Part shown: piece by piece, positions 1 through 7,740 of the stretch
Position numbering within the stretch: the stretch's first letter is position 1
Layout: every line of letters starts with the position of its first letter
Assembly: GCA_003221595.1 (NCBI GenBank)
Contig: QHSM01000482.1
Coordinates: forward strand, 1-10,992
DNA: 10,992 nucleotides
Source of the DNA: Candidatus Rokuibacteriota bacterium
GTDB lineage: Bacteria; Methylomirabilota; Methylomirabilia; Rokubacteriales; CSP1-6
Direction: 5' to 3'
The notes under the pieces: model-generated
Database searches by the model: none
What the model was told of the DNA's origin: nothing
The model's input: the letters and a program-made list of their open reading frames with translations, nothing else
Made by a program: the position numbers and the translations under genes

Positions 1-192
1 ACGGGCGCGGCGCAAGCGGGTCTGCGCGAGGGTGACGTGATCGTGCGCCTCGCCGGGACCTCCGTCGGCGGACTGGAGGACCTGCGGGCCGTGATCCGCG
101 CCCGCCGGCCCGGCGACATCGTTTCGGTGCTCTACCTGAGGGACGGCGAGCCGTACACGACGTCCGCGACGCTGGGAACCCGGATTGACTGA
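1..192 (+). CDS. C-terminal end of a PDZ-domain protein (probable HtrA/Deg-type serine protease), 5' truncated
   Basis: The window opens inside an open frame (frame 1) that ends at TGA 190-192, giving the last 63 residues. They read as the second half of a PDZ domain: a segment of the form AAQAGLREGDVIVRLAG (residues about 3-19), then a helix with LEDLRAVIRARRPGD and a closing strand pair (VSVLYLRDGEPY). In trypsin-like Deg/HtrA proteases such a PDZ domain binds exposed C-termini in the cell envelope and ends the protein just as here. The catalytic domain is outside the window, so protease identity is inferred. Other PDZ proteins such as site-2 proteases or C-terminal processing proteases are possible, but their PDZ is usually not at the very C-terminus. 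The next gene starts 26 bp downstream on the same strand, so co-transcription is possible. Confidence 0.75.
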   Translation, partial: TGAAQAGLREGDVIVRLAGTSVGGLEDLRAVIRARRPGDIVSVLYLRDGEPYTTSATLGTRID

Positions 193-218
193 CCGCCACC
201 GCACACGAGGAGTCACGA

Positions 219-1829
219 ATGGCCCACGCTGACGTGACCCGCGCCCCGACCCTCGTCGAGATGATGCGGCAGCGCGCGGAGCTCACCCCGGACCAGCAAT
301 ACTTCCACCTCTTCGACGAGACCGTCACGTACGAGCGGCTCTGGAGCCGGAGCGCGCGATACGCCGCGGGGCTGACGCGCGCGGGCGTGCGGGCCGGCGA
401 CAAGGTCTGCCTCATCTACCCGACGTGCGCCGAGTTCTTCTACACCTTCTTCGGCGCGCAGCGGATCGGCGCCGTGCCGGTCCCGCTCTATCCCACGCTC
501 GGCGTGGAGACGACCGCCAACATCTTCCGCGACTCCGAGGCGGTCGCGGTCGCGACCATCGGCTGGTTCCGCATGGGCGTCGACGAGAGCCGGGCGCTCG
601 CTCCGAACGTGGAGATCGTGGTGGAGCCGCCCGATCTCGACGTGGACGCGGCCCCGCCGCCGCTGGCCGACGCGGGGGCCGACGACCTGGCGTTCCTGCA
701 GTACACGTCGGGCAGCACGGGGCATCCGCGTGGCGTGATGCTCACCCACAAGAACGTCGTGTCGACCATCCACTTCATGGCCGAAGCGGCCGGCATTACC
801 GTCGAGGACCGCGTCGTCTCGTGGCTGCCGCTCTATCACGACATGGGGCTCATCGGCTGCGCGTTCACCCCGCCGCTCACGGGGACGCCGATCTGGCTGC
901 TGCCGCCGGACCTCCGCAACCCGCGGCAGTGGCTCACGCTCATGACCGAAATCCGGGCGACCTTCACCGTCTCGCCCGACTTCGGCTACCGCAACTGCGT
1001 GCGCAACGTCCGCGATCGGTCGGGCATCGACCTCTCGAGCCTCAAGGCCGCCCTCTCCGGCGCCGAGCCCGTGCGGTCCTCCACCATCGACGCGTTCGAG
1101 TCGCACTTCGGCATCAAGCGGATCATCTCGCCCTGCTACGGGCTCGCCGAGGCGACGCTGGCCGTCGCCATCTGGCCGCGAAGCGTACCCCTCCGGCTCG
1201 ATGGGGGCGGGAAGTTTCTCTCGGTCGGTCAGCCGTGCCGGGGCGTATCGCTGCGCATCCTGGCCCCGCGCGACGAGGCGCCCTCCGCCGAGCGCCCGGT
1301 CGGCGAGGAGGGCGAGATCTGCGTCAAGAGCCCGGGGGTCATGCGCGGGTACTACAACAATCCCGGCGAGACGGCCAAGGTGCTCATGTCCGGCGGCTGG
1401 CTCCGGACCGGGGACCTCGGCTTCGTCGACAGCAAGGGATTCCTCTACGTGACGGGACGGCTCAAAGACGTCATCATCCTCGGCGGCGCCAACGTGATCC
1501 CGGCCGACATCGAAGAGGTCGTCGATCGGGTCGAGGGCGTGCGCTACTCGGCGGCGGTCGGCATCGACAGCGAGCGCACCGGGACGCAGCGGCTGCACGT
1601 CGTCGCCGAGGTGCGGAGCGAGAGCGCGTCCCCCGACGATTACCATCACCTCACCCGCGAGATCACGAGCCGCGTCCACAAGGCGCACGGCCACCGGCCG
1701 GCGCGCGTCATCCTCGTCCGCTCGAGCACGATTCCGAAGACCTCGAGCGGCAAGATCCAGCGCTCCCGGCTCGTGCAGATGATCCAGGAGGGTGAGCTCG
1801 ACGAGCGCATCGTCTACGGCGACGACTAG
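219..1829 (+). CDS. Adenylate-forming acyl ligase, fatty acyl-AMP ligase (FAAL)-like
   Basis: This 536-aa member of the acyl-adenylate superfamily should activate a carboxylic acid with ATP to an acyl-AMP and pass it to a carrier protein or CoA. The core motifs look intact. The ATP loop LQYTSGSTGHPRGVMLTH lies at residues 160-177. SWLPLYHDMGLIG (201-213) and SPDFGYRNC (252-260) are typical of the FAAL branch. YGLAEATL is at 307-314, RTGDLGF at 396-402 and GRLKDVIILGGANVIPADIE at 413-432. The catalytic lysine of KTSSGKIQR is K512. The start is set by GAGGAG at 207-212, six bases before the ATG. At 536 residues it is shorter than most FAALs. Only about 17 residues separate the YGLAEATL motif and its AVA tail from the following FLSVGQP strand, where FAALs usually carry a longer insertion that limits CoA use. 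The product could therefore be acyl-AMP or acyl-CoA. It leads a compact + strand group with an oxidoreductase and a crotonase homologue. Confidence 0.88.
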   Translation: MAHADVTRAPTLVEMMRQRAELTPDQQYFHLFDETVTYERLWSRSARYAAGLTRAGVRAGDKVCLIYPTCAEFFYTFFGAQRIGAVPVPLYPTLGVETTANIFRDSEAVAVATIGWFRMGVDESRALAPNVEIVVEPPDLDVDAAPPPLADAGADDLAFLQYTSGSTGHPRGVMLTHKNVVSTIHFMAEAAGITVEDRVVSWLPLYHDMGLIGCAFTPPLTGTPIWLLPPDLRNPRQWLTLMTEIRATFTVSPDFGYRNCVRNVRDRSGIDLSSLKAALSGAEPVRSSTIDAFESHFGIKRIISPCYGLAEATLAVAIWPRSVPLRLDGGGKFLSVGQPCRGVSLRILAPRDEAPSAERPVGEEGEICVKSPGVMRGYYNNPGETAKVLMSGGWLRTGDLGFVDSKGFLYVTGRLKDVIILGGANVIPADIEEVVDRVEGVRYSAAVGIDSERTGTQRLHVVAEVRSESASPDDYHHLTREITSRVHKAHGHRPARVILVRSSTIPKTSSGKIQRSRLVQMIQEGELDERIVYGDD

Positions 1830-1840
1830 CCCGACGGAAA

Positions 1841-2734
1841 ATGTCGGCCAACCTTCAGTTCGGTTGTCATCTCCCGGTTTACGGTCCCGCCGCCACCCGC
1901 GAGGTACTCCTCGGCTTCGCGCGCCGCGTGGAAGCCCTGGGCTACGACTCGCTCTGGGCGAGCGACCACATCGTCATTCCGTATTCGATCGCGTCGCGCT
2001 ATCCCTACAGCCCCACCGGTGACTTTCCTCTCTCGCCGACCACCAGCTTCCTCGAGCCCCTGGTGGCGCTGGGGCTCGTCGCGGGCGTGACCGAGCGCAT
2101 TCGCCTGGGCACGACCGTGCTGGTCCTGCCCCATCGCCACCCGGTCCTGGCCGCCAAGATGCTCGCGACCCTCGATCACCTGGCGCCGGGCCGCGTCGTC
2201 CTCGGCGCCGGTGTCGGCTGGATGAAGGAGGAGATCGAGCTCTTCGGCGTGCCCCACGCGCGCCGGGGCGCCTGGAGTGACGAGGCGATCCGGGTCATGA
2301 AGGCCTGCTGGCGTGACGAGCGCGTCGCGCACCGCGGCGAGTTCTTCCGCTTCGAGCCGCTCGGCGTGGCGCCGAAACCCGCGCGCGGCACGATTCCCGT
2401 GTGGATCGGCGGCCACACGCCGCGCGCGCTCCGGCGCGTCGCCGAGCTCGGGGACGGCTGGCACGCGGCGTTCCCCAGCGCCGAGAAGATGAAAGCCGGG
2501 CTCGCGGACCTGGCGACGGCGTGTCGGAAGGCCGGCCGCGACGTCGACTCGCTCACGATCAGCGCGCGGGTCGGCCTGCCGGCCCGTCAGGACGCCGACG
2601 CCCTCGTGCGCGAGATCCGCGAGCTCGCCGCCCTCGGGGTGAGCCACGTCATCCTCGAGTCGCGCGTGCGCGACCTCGACGACCTCACGACGATCTACGA
2701 AAAGTTCGCGAAGGACGTCCGGCCGCGGGTCTGA
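1841..2734 (+). CDS. Luciferase-like (LLM class) flavin/F420-dependent oxidoreductase
   Basis: This 297-aa TIM-barrel protein of the bacterial-luciferase-like superfamily resembles the Rv2161c-type group of predicted F420-dependent oxidoreductases. Family signatures are visible: the N-terminal strand FGCHLPVYG (residues 7-15), ALGYDSLWASDHIV (32-45), the RIRLGTTVLVLPHRHPV segment (87-102), APGRVVLGAGVGW (115-127) and the cofactor-side strand IPVWIGGHTPRALRR (185-199). The length matches the family. F420 use is inferred from family resemblance; FMN use cannot be excluded. The substrate is unknown, but the position between an acyl ligase and a crotonase homologue suggests redox chemistry on an acyl intermediate. 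The ATG lies 11 bp after the upstream TAG. No clear Shine-Dalgarno is visible (only a weak ACGGAAA just upstream), so expression may depend on translational coupling to the ligase gene. Confidence 0.87.
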   Translation: MSANLQFGCHLPVYGPAATREVLLGFARRVEALGYDSLWASDHIVIPYSIASRYPYSPTGDFPLSPTTSFLEPLVALGLVAGVTERIRLGTTVLVLPHRHPVLAAKMLATLDHLAPGRVVLGAGVGWMKEEIELFGVPHARRGAWSDEAIRVMKACWRDERVAHRGEFFRFEPLGVAPKPARGTIPVWIGGHTPRALRRVAELGDGWHAAFPSAEKMKAGLADLATACRKAGRDVDSLTISARVGLPARQDADALVREIRELAALGVSHVILESRVRDLDDLTTIYEKFAKDVRPRV

Positions 2735-2767
2735 CGCCGCCGGCTCACCACCACACAGGAGCCAACC

Positions 2768-3556
2768 ATGCCCGTCTCATTCGAGCGACGCGACGCCATC
2801 GGCATCGTCACCCTGAGCCGCCCCGAGTCCCGTAACGCCTGGGGCACCGACTTCAACGAGGGCATCGCCCGCGCGTTCGCCCAGATGGAGGAGGACGACG
2901 CGATCCGGTGCGCCGTCCTGACGGGCGACGATGCCGGGGGGGCCTTCTCGGCCGGCGCGAACCTCAAGGACCGGCGGACGCACACGATGGACTCGGTCGG
3001 CGACTTCGTCAAGAGCATCTCCCGGCGCCGCGGCCGGCCGTTCGAGGTGCTCTCGAGCTTTCCCAAGCCGATCGTCGGCGCCGTCAACGGCTACGCGGTC
3101 GGCATCGGCTGCATCATCACCTTCTGCTGCGATCTGCTGGTCGCCTCCGAGCGCGCGGAGTGGCGGCTGCCGCAGGTCGGGCTCGGCATTCTTCCCGCGT
3201 ACGGCGGCAGCACGCGCCTGGCGCGCTGGGTGGGCAAGGGCCATGCGATGCGGCTGGCGCTCGGCTTTCCGCTGACGGCGCAGGAGGCCTACCGCATCGG
3301 GCTCGCGCAATGGCTGGTGCCCCACGGCAAGCTGATGGACCAGGCGCTCGAGGTGGCGGGCCACGTCGCGTCGCTGCCGCCGCTGGCGGCGCGGCTCACC
3401 AAGGAATCGCTGCTGGCCGGCCTGGACATCCCCAACCTGGCCGACGCGTCGCTGGTCGATCTCTACCGCTTCGCGACCCTCGAGCTGACCGAAGACAAAG
3501 CGGAAGGCCACGCGGCGTGGCGCGAGAAGCGCAAGCCGGCGTTCCGCGGGCGTTAG
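2768..3556 (+). CDS. Enoyl-CoA hydratase/isomerase (crotonase-fold) protein with both classical catalytic Glu replaced
   Basis: This 262-aa protein is full length for the crotonase superfamily, whose members stabilise acyl-CoA enolates in an oxyanion hole. The oxyanion segment FSAGANLKD (residues 60-68) and the core KPIVGAVNGYAVGIGC (100-115) are well preserved, as is LGILPAYGGSTRLARWVG (139-156). By hand alignment to rat crotonase FGQPEILLG, the Glu144 position is Q136 (in LPQVGLG). The Glu164 position is R162 (in GKGHAMRLAL). Neither catalytic acid of the hydratase is present. CoA thioester binding still looks likely, but simple hydration of a 2-enoyl-CoA does not follow from the sequence. 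Isomerase, lyase or dehalogenase-like chemistry, or a binding role, are alternatives. The start is supported by AGGAG at 2757-2761, six bases before the ATG. The gene ends the + strand trio and converges on the talC gene. Confidence 0.88.
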   Translation: MPVSFERRDAIGIVTLSRPESRNAWGTDFNEGIARAFAQMEEDDAIRCAVLTGDDAGGAFSAGANLKDRRTHTMDSVGDFVKSISRRRGRPFEVLSSFPKPIVGAVNGYAVGIGCIITFCCDLLVASERAEWRLPQVGLGILPAYGGSTRLARWVGKGHAMRLALGFPLTAQEAYRIGLAQWLVPHGKLMDQALEVAGHVASLPPLAARLTKESLLAGLDIPNLADASLVDLYRFATLELTEDKAEGHAAWREKRKPAFRGR

Positions 3557-3558
3557 GG

Positions 3559-3570
3559 GACCCGCGGGTC
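3559..3570. other. Perfect 12-bp palindrome between two convergent genes
   Basis: GACCCGCGGGTC is its own reverse complement and fills nearly the whole gap between the TAG of the crotonase-like gene (3554-3556) and the TGA of talC (3569-3571), overlapping the latter by two bases. A short GC hairpin could form from either strand and might help terminate both converging transcripts. There is no T tract on either side, so it does not fit a standard intrinsic terminator. It could also be a protein-binding palindrome or chance in GC-rich DNA. Confidence 0.3.
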
Positions 3571-4219
3571 AGATCTTCTCGCCGAGCTTCGCCCAGTCCT
3601 CGAGGAACTTCTTGAGGCCGATGTCGGTCAGCGGGTGCTTCATGAGCTGCTCGAGCACCGCGAACGGCAGCGTCACGACGTGGGCGCCGGCCTTCGCAGC
3701 GTCGATGACGTGAAGCGGGTTGCGGATCGAGGCCGCGAGCACCTGCGTCTTGAACCCCTGGACCCGGTAGATCTCGCAGATGTCCCGGACCAGGTCCATG
3801 CCGACGTGCGCGATGTCGTCGAGGCGGCCGAGGAAGGGGCTGATGTAGACGGCGCCGGCCTTCGCGGAGAGGAGCGCCTGGGTCGCCGAGAAGCAGAGCG
3901 TCTGGTTGACGCGGATTCCCTTGCCGGAGAGGTACTTCACCGCCTTGAGCCCGGCCTTGGTGAGCGGGCACTTCACGACGGCGTTGGGCGCGACCTGCGC
4001 CAGCTCCTCGCCCTCCTTCACCATGCCCTCGAAGTCGGTCGCCACCACCTCGAGGCTCACGTCGCCGGGGACGATCGAGCAGATCTCCTCGACGAGCGGC
4101 CGGAACGGACGCTTCTCCTTGGCGATCAACGAGGGGTTGGTGGTCACGCCGTCGACGACGCCCAGCGCCACCCCTTCCTTGATCTCGCTGACACTCGCCG
4201 TATCGAGAAAAATCTTCAT
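3569..4219 (-). CDS. talC: Transaldolase, small TalC type (fructose-6-phosphate aldolase/transaldolase family)
   Basis: This 216-aa single-domain aldolase has the usual length for the TalC/FSA family. These cytoplasmic enzymes form a Schiff base and transfer a dihydroxyacetone unit in the non-oxidative pentose phosphate pathway. The start reads MKIFLDTASVSEIKEG with D6; GVTTNPSLIAKE follows at 24-35. The Schiff-base lysine is K83 in VVKCPLTKAGLKAVK. SPFLGRLDDI (127-136) and the C-terminal KHPLTDIGLKKFLEDW (194-209) are also family features. Compared by eye with E. coli FsaA, Gln59 corresponds to E57 and Tyr131 to F129. Both residues are the transaldolase version, so transaldolase is preferred over fructose-6-phosphate aldolase. 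GGGAGGA lies 5 bases upstream of the ATG. The gene follows the cyclophilin-like gene by 22 bp on the same strand, so the two are probably co-transcribed. Confidence 0.9.
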   Translation of the reverse strand: MKIFLDTASVSEIKEGVALGVVDGVTTNPSLIAKEKRPFRPLVEEICSIVPGDVSLEVVATDFEGMVKEGEELAQVAPNAVVKCPLTKAGLKAVKYLSGKGIRVNQTLCFSATQALLSAKAGAVYISPFLGRLDDIAHVGMDLVRDICEIYRVQGFKTQVLAASIRNPLHVIDAAKAGAHVVTLPFAVLEQLMKHPLTDIGLKKFLEDWAKLGEKI

Positions 4220-4241
4220 CGCGTCCTCCCTGGCAATCGGG

Positions 4242-4619
4242 TCAGTGTCGCTCGATAGTCACGCGCGAGCCCGCGCGCACTTTCTTGAAGACGCCGGGAT
4301 CACCCTGAATCTTGCCCACGACGTTCACCGGGCTGGCGGCGCGGCACTCGTCGCCGCGACTGGCCGGCGTGGGCCCGAAGAAGATGCAGAAGGCGTGGCC
4401 GGGCGGCCAGTAGGCGAGATCGCCCAGGTCGACCACCTCGCGCGCCGCTTCGGGGGCGGCCGTCACACCGACGTCGAAATAGATCTCGTCGCCCCACGTC
4501 GAGCCCTTCGCCTCGATCGGCAGCGCATCCCAGATGACGCGCGCCGTCTTCGAGTCGTTGAGCTGCGCCTCGGCCGACACCGCCCCCGCCGTAATCCGAA
4601 TCCCCCGCTCCATGCTCAT
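4242..4619 (-). CDS. Cyclophilin-like fold protein (TM1367-type family)
   Basis: This 125-aa protein resembles the small cyclophilin-like family typified by Thermotoga TM1367. Recognisable parts are an N-terminal strand IRITAGAVSAEAQLND (residues 7-22), DSKTARVIWDALPIEAKGSTWGDE (22-45) with the family's conserved WG, and the central DLGDLAYWPPGHAFCIFFGPTP (64-85). The last ends in the FFGPTP turn of this family. The chain closes with NVVGKIQGD and VRAGSRVTIERH. The family has a cyclophilin-type beta-barrel, but prolyl isomerase activity is not established for it and the function here is unknown. Two ATGs (4619 and 4613) are possible starts and neither has a Shine-Dalgarno. A promoter-like sequence whose -10 hexamer ends 4 bases before the first ATG suggests a leaderless mRNA. 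It lies 22 bp upstream of talC. Confidence 0.75.
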   Translation of the reverse strand: MSMERGIRITAGAVSAEAQLNDSKTARVIWDALPIEAKGSTWGDEIYFDVGVTAAPEAAREVVDLGDLAYWPPGHAFCIFFGPTPASRGDECRAASPVNVVGKIQGDPGVFKKVRAGSRVTIERH

Positions 4620-4623
4620 GAGC

Positions 4624-4653
4624 AGGTTAGGCGCCGCCTCGGACGGGTGTCAA
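4624..4653 (-). promoter_or_regulatory. Possible sigma-70-type promoter giving a near-leaderless transcript
   Basis: On the minus strand a perfect TTGACA (4653-4648) is followed after 18 bases by TAACCT (4629-4624), which keeps the first, second and last consensus bases of TATAAT. The -10 hexamer ends 4 bases before the ATG at 4619, so initiation would fall at or just inside the start codon. That agrees with the absence of a ribosome binding site. The -35 hexamer lies in the first copy of the local direct repeat; the second copy has TGGACA at that position. Confidence 0.35.
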
Positions 4654-4763
4654 GCACGCACGGCACCGCCGCGCCGAGAGCATGGTTGACGGCAGGCGCC
4701 GGTCGATGGGGTGTCCAGAACATGCGGCACCGTCGGGCCGGGAGCGGGGTTGGCGGCGAGCGC
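4647..4763. repeat. Two-copy imperfect direct repeat, 64-bp period
   Basis: Copy 1 (4647-4699) and copy 2 (4711-4763) align without gaps at about 40 of 53 positions. Shared blocks include GTGTC, CGGCACCG, GCCG, GAGC and GGTTG. No third copy is seen 64 bp to either side. The divergence suggests an old duplication or two members of a dispersed repeat family. Copy 1 contains the TTGACA of the possible promoter on the minus strand. Confidence 0.55.
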
Positions 4764-4820
4764 GGCGGGGGGCGAAGGGACCCGTTCCCGCCCAGCGGCG
4801 ACGGACGCGCTGCGCCCGGA

Positions 4821-4880
4821 TGGAGCCCAGCCGCATCGGAGCAGCGCAAGCGTGCCGCGTGGTCATCTCGACCCCCGCCG
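4821..4880 (+). repeat. Dispersed 60-bp repeat, copy A (inverted relative to 10933-10992)
   Basis: Read on the + strand from TGGAGCCCAG, this matches the minus strand of 10992-10933 at 50 of 60 positions without gaps. The core CGTGCCGCGTGGTC is identical and is followed by TCTCGACCCC with at most one change. The outer 10 bases are also identical. Substitutions are not biased to third codon positions in any frame, which argues against a coding origin. It lies just beyond the 3' end of the six-gene minus-strand operon. Confidence 0.7.
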
Positions 4881-4915
4881 CGCCCGCCGCCAGCCGCGCT
4901 CCCGGCCCGGCGCCG

Positions 4916-5754
4916 CTAAGCGCTGCGCTGATACTCAGCGAGCGCGGCGTCGAGCGTTGCGCGATCAGCGACCGCGGACCAGGCTTCGCCCTCGACCGCC
5001 AGCGCCCCGGCGCACGCGGCGGCGGCCGCGGCCTGCCAGGGGTCGCCCTCGCGCTGATACTGGATGAGGAACGTCGCCGCGAAGACGTCGCCGGCGCCGG
5101 TCGGATCGACCTCGCGCGCCGGCCGCGGGTGGACCTCGTATCGCTCTCCGTTGACGAACAGCAAGGCGCCGTCGCGGTCCGCCGTCAGGACGCCGATGGG
5201 CACGCGCTGGAACCACGCGACGACCTCGGTCTCCTGTCCGCGGATGTCCTCGCGGCTCAGGAACAGGGCCTGCACCGACTGCAGCAGGCGCTCCGGCGAG
5301 CGCCAGGGACGGGGCACGACGAGCCCATCGGGCTTCACCTGCCGCAGCCACCCCTGCGCCGCCGCGGCCACGGCGCCGTCGGTGAAGAGCGTCGCGATCA
5401 TCGGATCGACTTCGTCCACCACCGGCGCCAGCAGGGCCAGCGACGCGCTCCGCCAGTCGTCCGGGACGTCGTCCAGCGTCAGGGGCCCGGCGACCGCGCG
5501 GACGTGGGACACCCGCCCGCCGGGGTCGGGCCGGTGCTCGAAGCGCGTCGTGTCGGCGGCCGGCACGCTGACCACCTCGATCTTGGAGGGAATCACGTCC
5601 AGCGGAAAATCGTCACCGTGACTCGTGAGGATCCCGACGGAGAGCCCGAGCCGATGCGCGGTGACGGCCGCGTAGAGCGCGGAGCCGCCCGGACGCGTGG
5701 CCTCGCCGATGCGGTCGAGGGTCACGTGTCCGACGGCGACGAAGTCAGGCGCGC

Positions 5755-5770
<16 letters not shown>
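4916..5770 (-). CDS. PfkB-family carbohydrate/nucleoside kinase
   Basis: This is a 284-aa ribokinase-like (PfkB) kinase that should phosphorylate a hydroxyl of a sugar, nucleoside or similar small molecule with ATP in the cytoplasm. The N-terminal strand FVAVGHVTLDRIGE (residues 10-23) is followed by the substrate-side double glycine in RPGGSALYAA (26-35). The C-terminal PfkB signature VDPTGAGDVFAATFL (221-235) contains the anion-hole glycines and catalytic base D228. The chain is slightly short but all core parts are present. The start is uncertain. No ATG precedes the first strand. GTG at 5770 has AAGG four bases upstream and overlaps the ligase gene by 16 bp. A CTG at 5758 overlapping the ligase TGA is an alternative. 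The longer open frame up to 6277 is an out-of-frame shadow of the ligase. The substrate is not predictable from sequence alone. Confidence 0.85.
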
Positions 5771-7272
<1,502 letters not shown>

Positions 7273-7276
7273 TTCC

Positions 7277-7723
7277 CTACTGGCCGACGATATCCGCCTT
7301 CATCGGCGCGAGCGCGCCCAGCAGCTCGCTCTTGGACTGGGCGCCGACGTTGTTCTTGTCGAGCGCCTTGACGAGATTCTCGACGGTCGCGTTCCACTCC
7401 GCTTCGCTGATCTTCATGCCCTTGTGCGCGGTCTTCATGTCGCGACCGAGGTAGGAGCACGGCCCGCCGGTCGCGTCGCAGATCTGATCGGCGAGGTTCG
7501 ACTTCAGCTTCTCGATCTCCGGCCCCTTCATATCCTTGAACCGGGCGTTGACCCGGCTGTCGGCGGCCATGTTGGTGACGAAGTCGCCGACGACGATGGA
7601 AATACCTTCGCGCCCACCCAGGCGCTTGTACAGCGTCGGCGGCGGCGACTCACTCGTCGCGCACGCGGCGAGGTTCAGCGTGGCGATGAGCAGGACCAGC
7701 CCTACCAATCCGGTGAGTCGCAT
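7277..7723 (-). CDS. Lipoprotein group 1 truncated haemoglobin
   Basis: This 148-aa protein has an N-terminal lipoprotein signal (hydrophobic residues 5-18, lipobox L18-A-A-C21) followed by a 2-over-2 truncated globin. It should be exported, lipidated at C21 and anchored in the envelope, with haem binding outside the cytoplasm. Globin landmarks are LYKRLGG at the start (31-37), the GGPCSYLGRDMKTAHKGM segment (86-103) and proximal histidine H100. Position B10, normally the distal tyrosine after a phenylalanine, is V49. C82 and C89 could form a disulphide in the periplasm. O2/NO chemistry is typical of the family, but the role here is unknown. The start at 7723 is chosen for the signal peptide and a strong GAGGAGGAG (7732-7740). 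The frame stays open upstream into livF but has no such support. It lies between livF and the ligase gene in one operon. Confidence 0.88.
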   Translation of the reverse strand: MRLTGLVGLVLLIATLNLAACATSESPPPTLYKRLGGREGISIVVGDFVTNMAADSRVNARFKDMKGPEIEKLKSNLADQICDATGGPCSYLGRDMKTAHKGMKISEAEWNATVENLVKALDKNNVGAQSKSELLGALAPMKADIVGQ

Positions 7724-7731
7724 TGCGTCCG

Positions 7732-7740
7732 CTCCTCCTC
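7732..7740 (-). promoter_or_regulatory. Strong ribosome binding site of the globin gene
   Basis: GAGGAGGAG on the minus strand lies 8 bases before the ATG at 7723 and overlaps the livF stop codon (7742-7740) by one base. It fixes the globin start after the livF stop and suggests reinitiation or independent strong translation of the lipoprotein. Confidence 0.7.

Larger units (their letters stand above)
4620..4915. other. 296-bp gene-free interval between pfkB and the cyclophilin-like gene
   Basis: No convincing gene is seen. Open frames crossing the interval in several frames lack family resemblance and mostly run antisense into pfkB. The stretch holds an imperfect direct repeat (4647-4699 and 4711-4763), a promoter-like sequence for the leftward genes, and one copy of a 60-bp repeat (4821-4880) that recurs inverted at the right edge of the window. 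No intrinsic terminator with a T tract is visible behind pfkB. Confidence 0.6.

Noticed and set aside
213..1694. Long minus-strand open frame (about 493 codons) opposite the FAAL-like gene
   Set aside because: It is antisense to a well-motifed ligase, is rich in Arg/Asp/Gly/His as expected for GC-rich shadow frames, and resembles no known family.
4926..4940. Six-base stem with a three-base loop (CGCTGA/TCAGCG) near the pfkB 3' end
   Set aside because: It is inside the coding sequence, lacks a T tract and is common by chance in GC-rich DNA, so it is not called a terminator.
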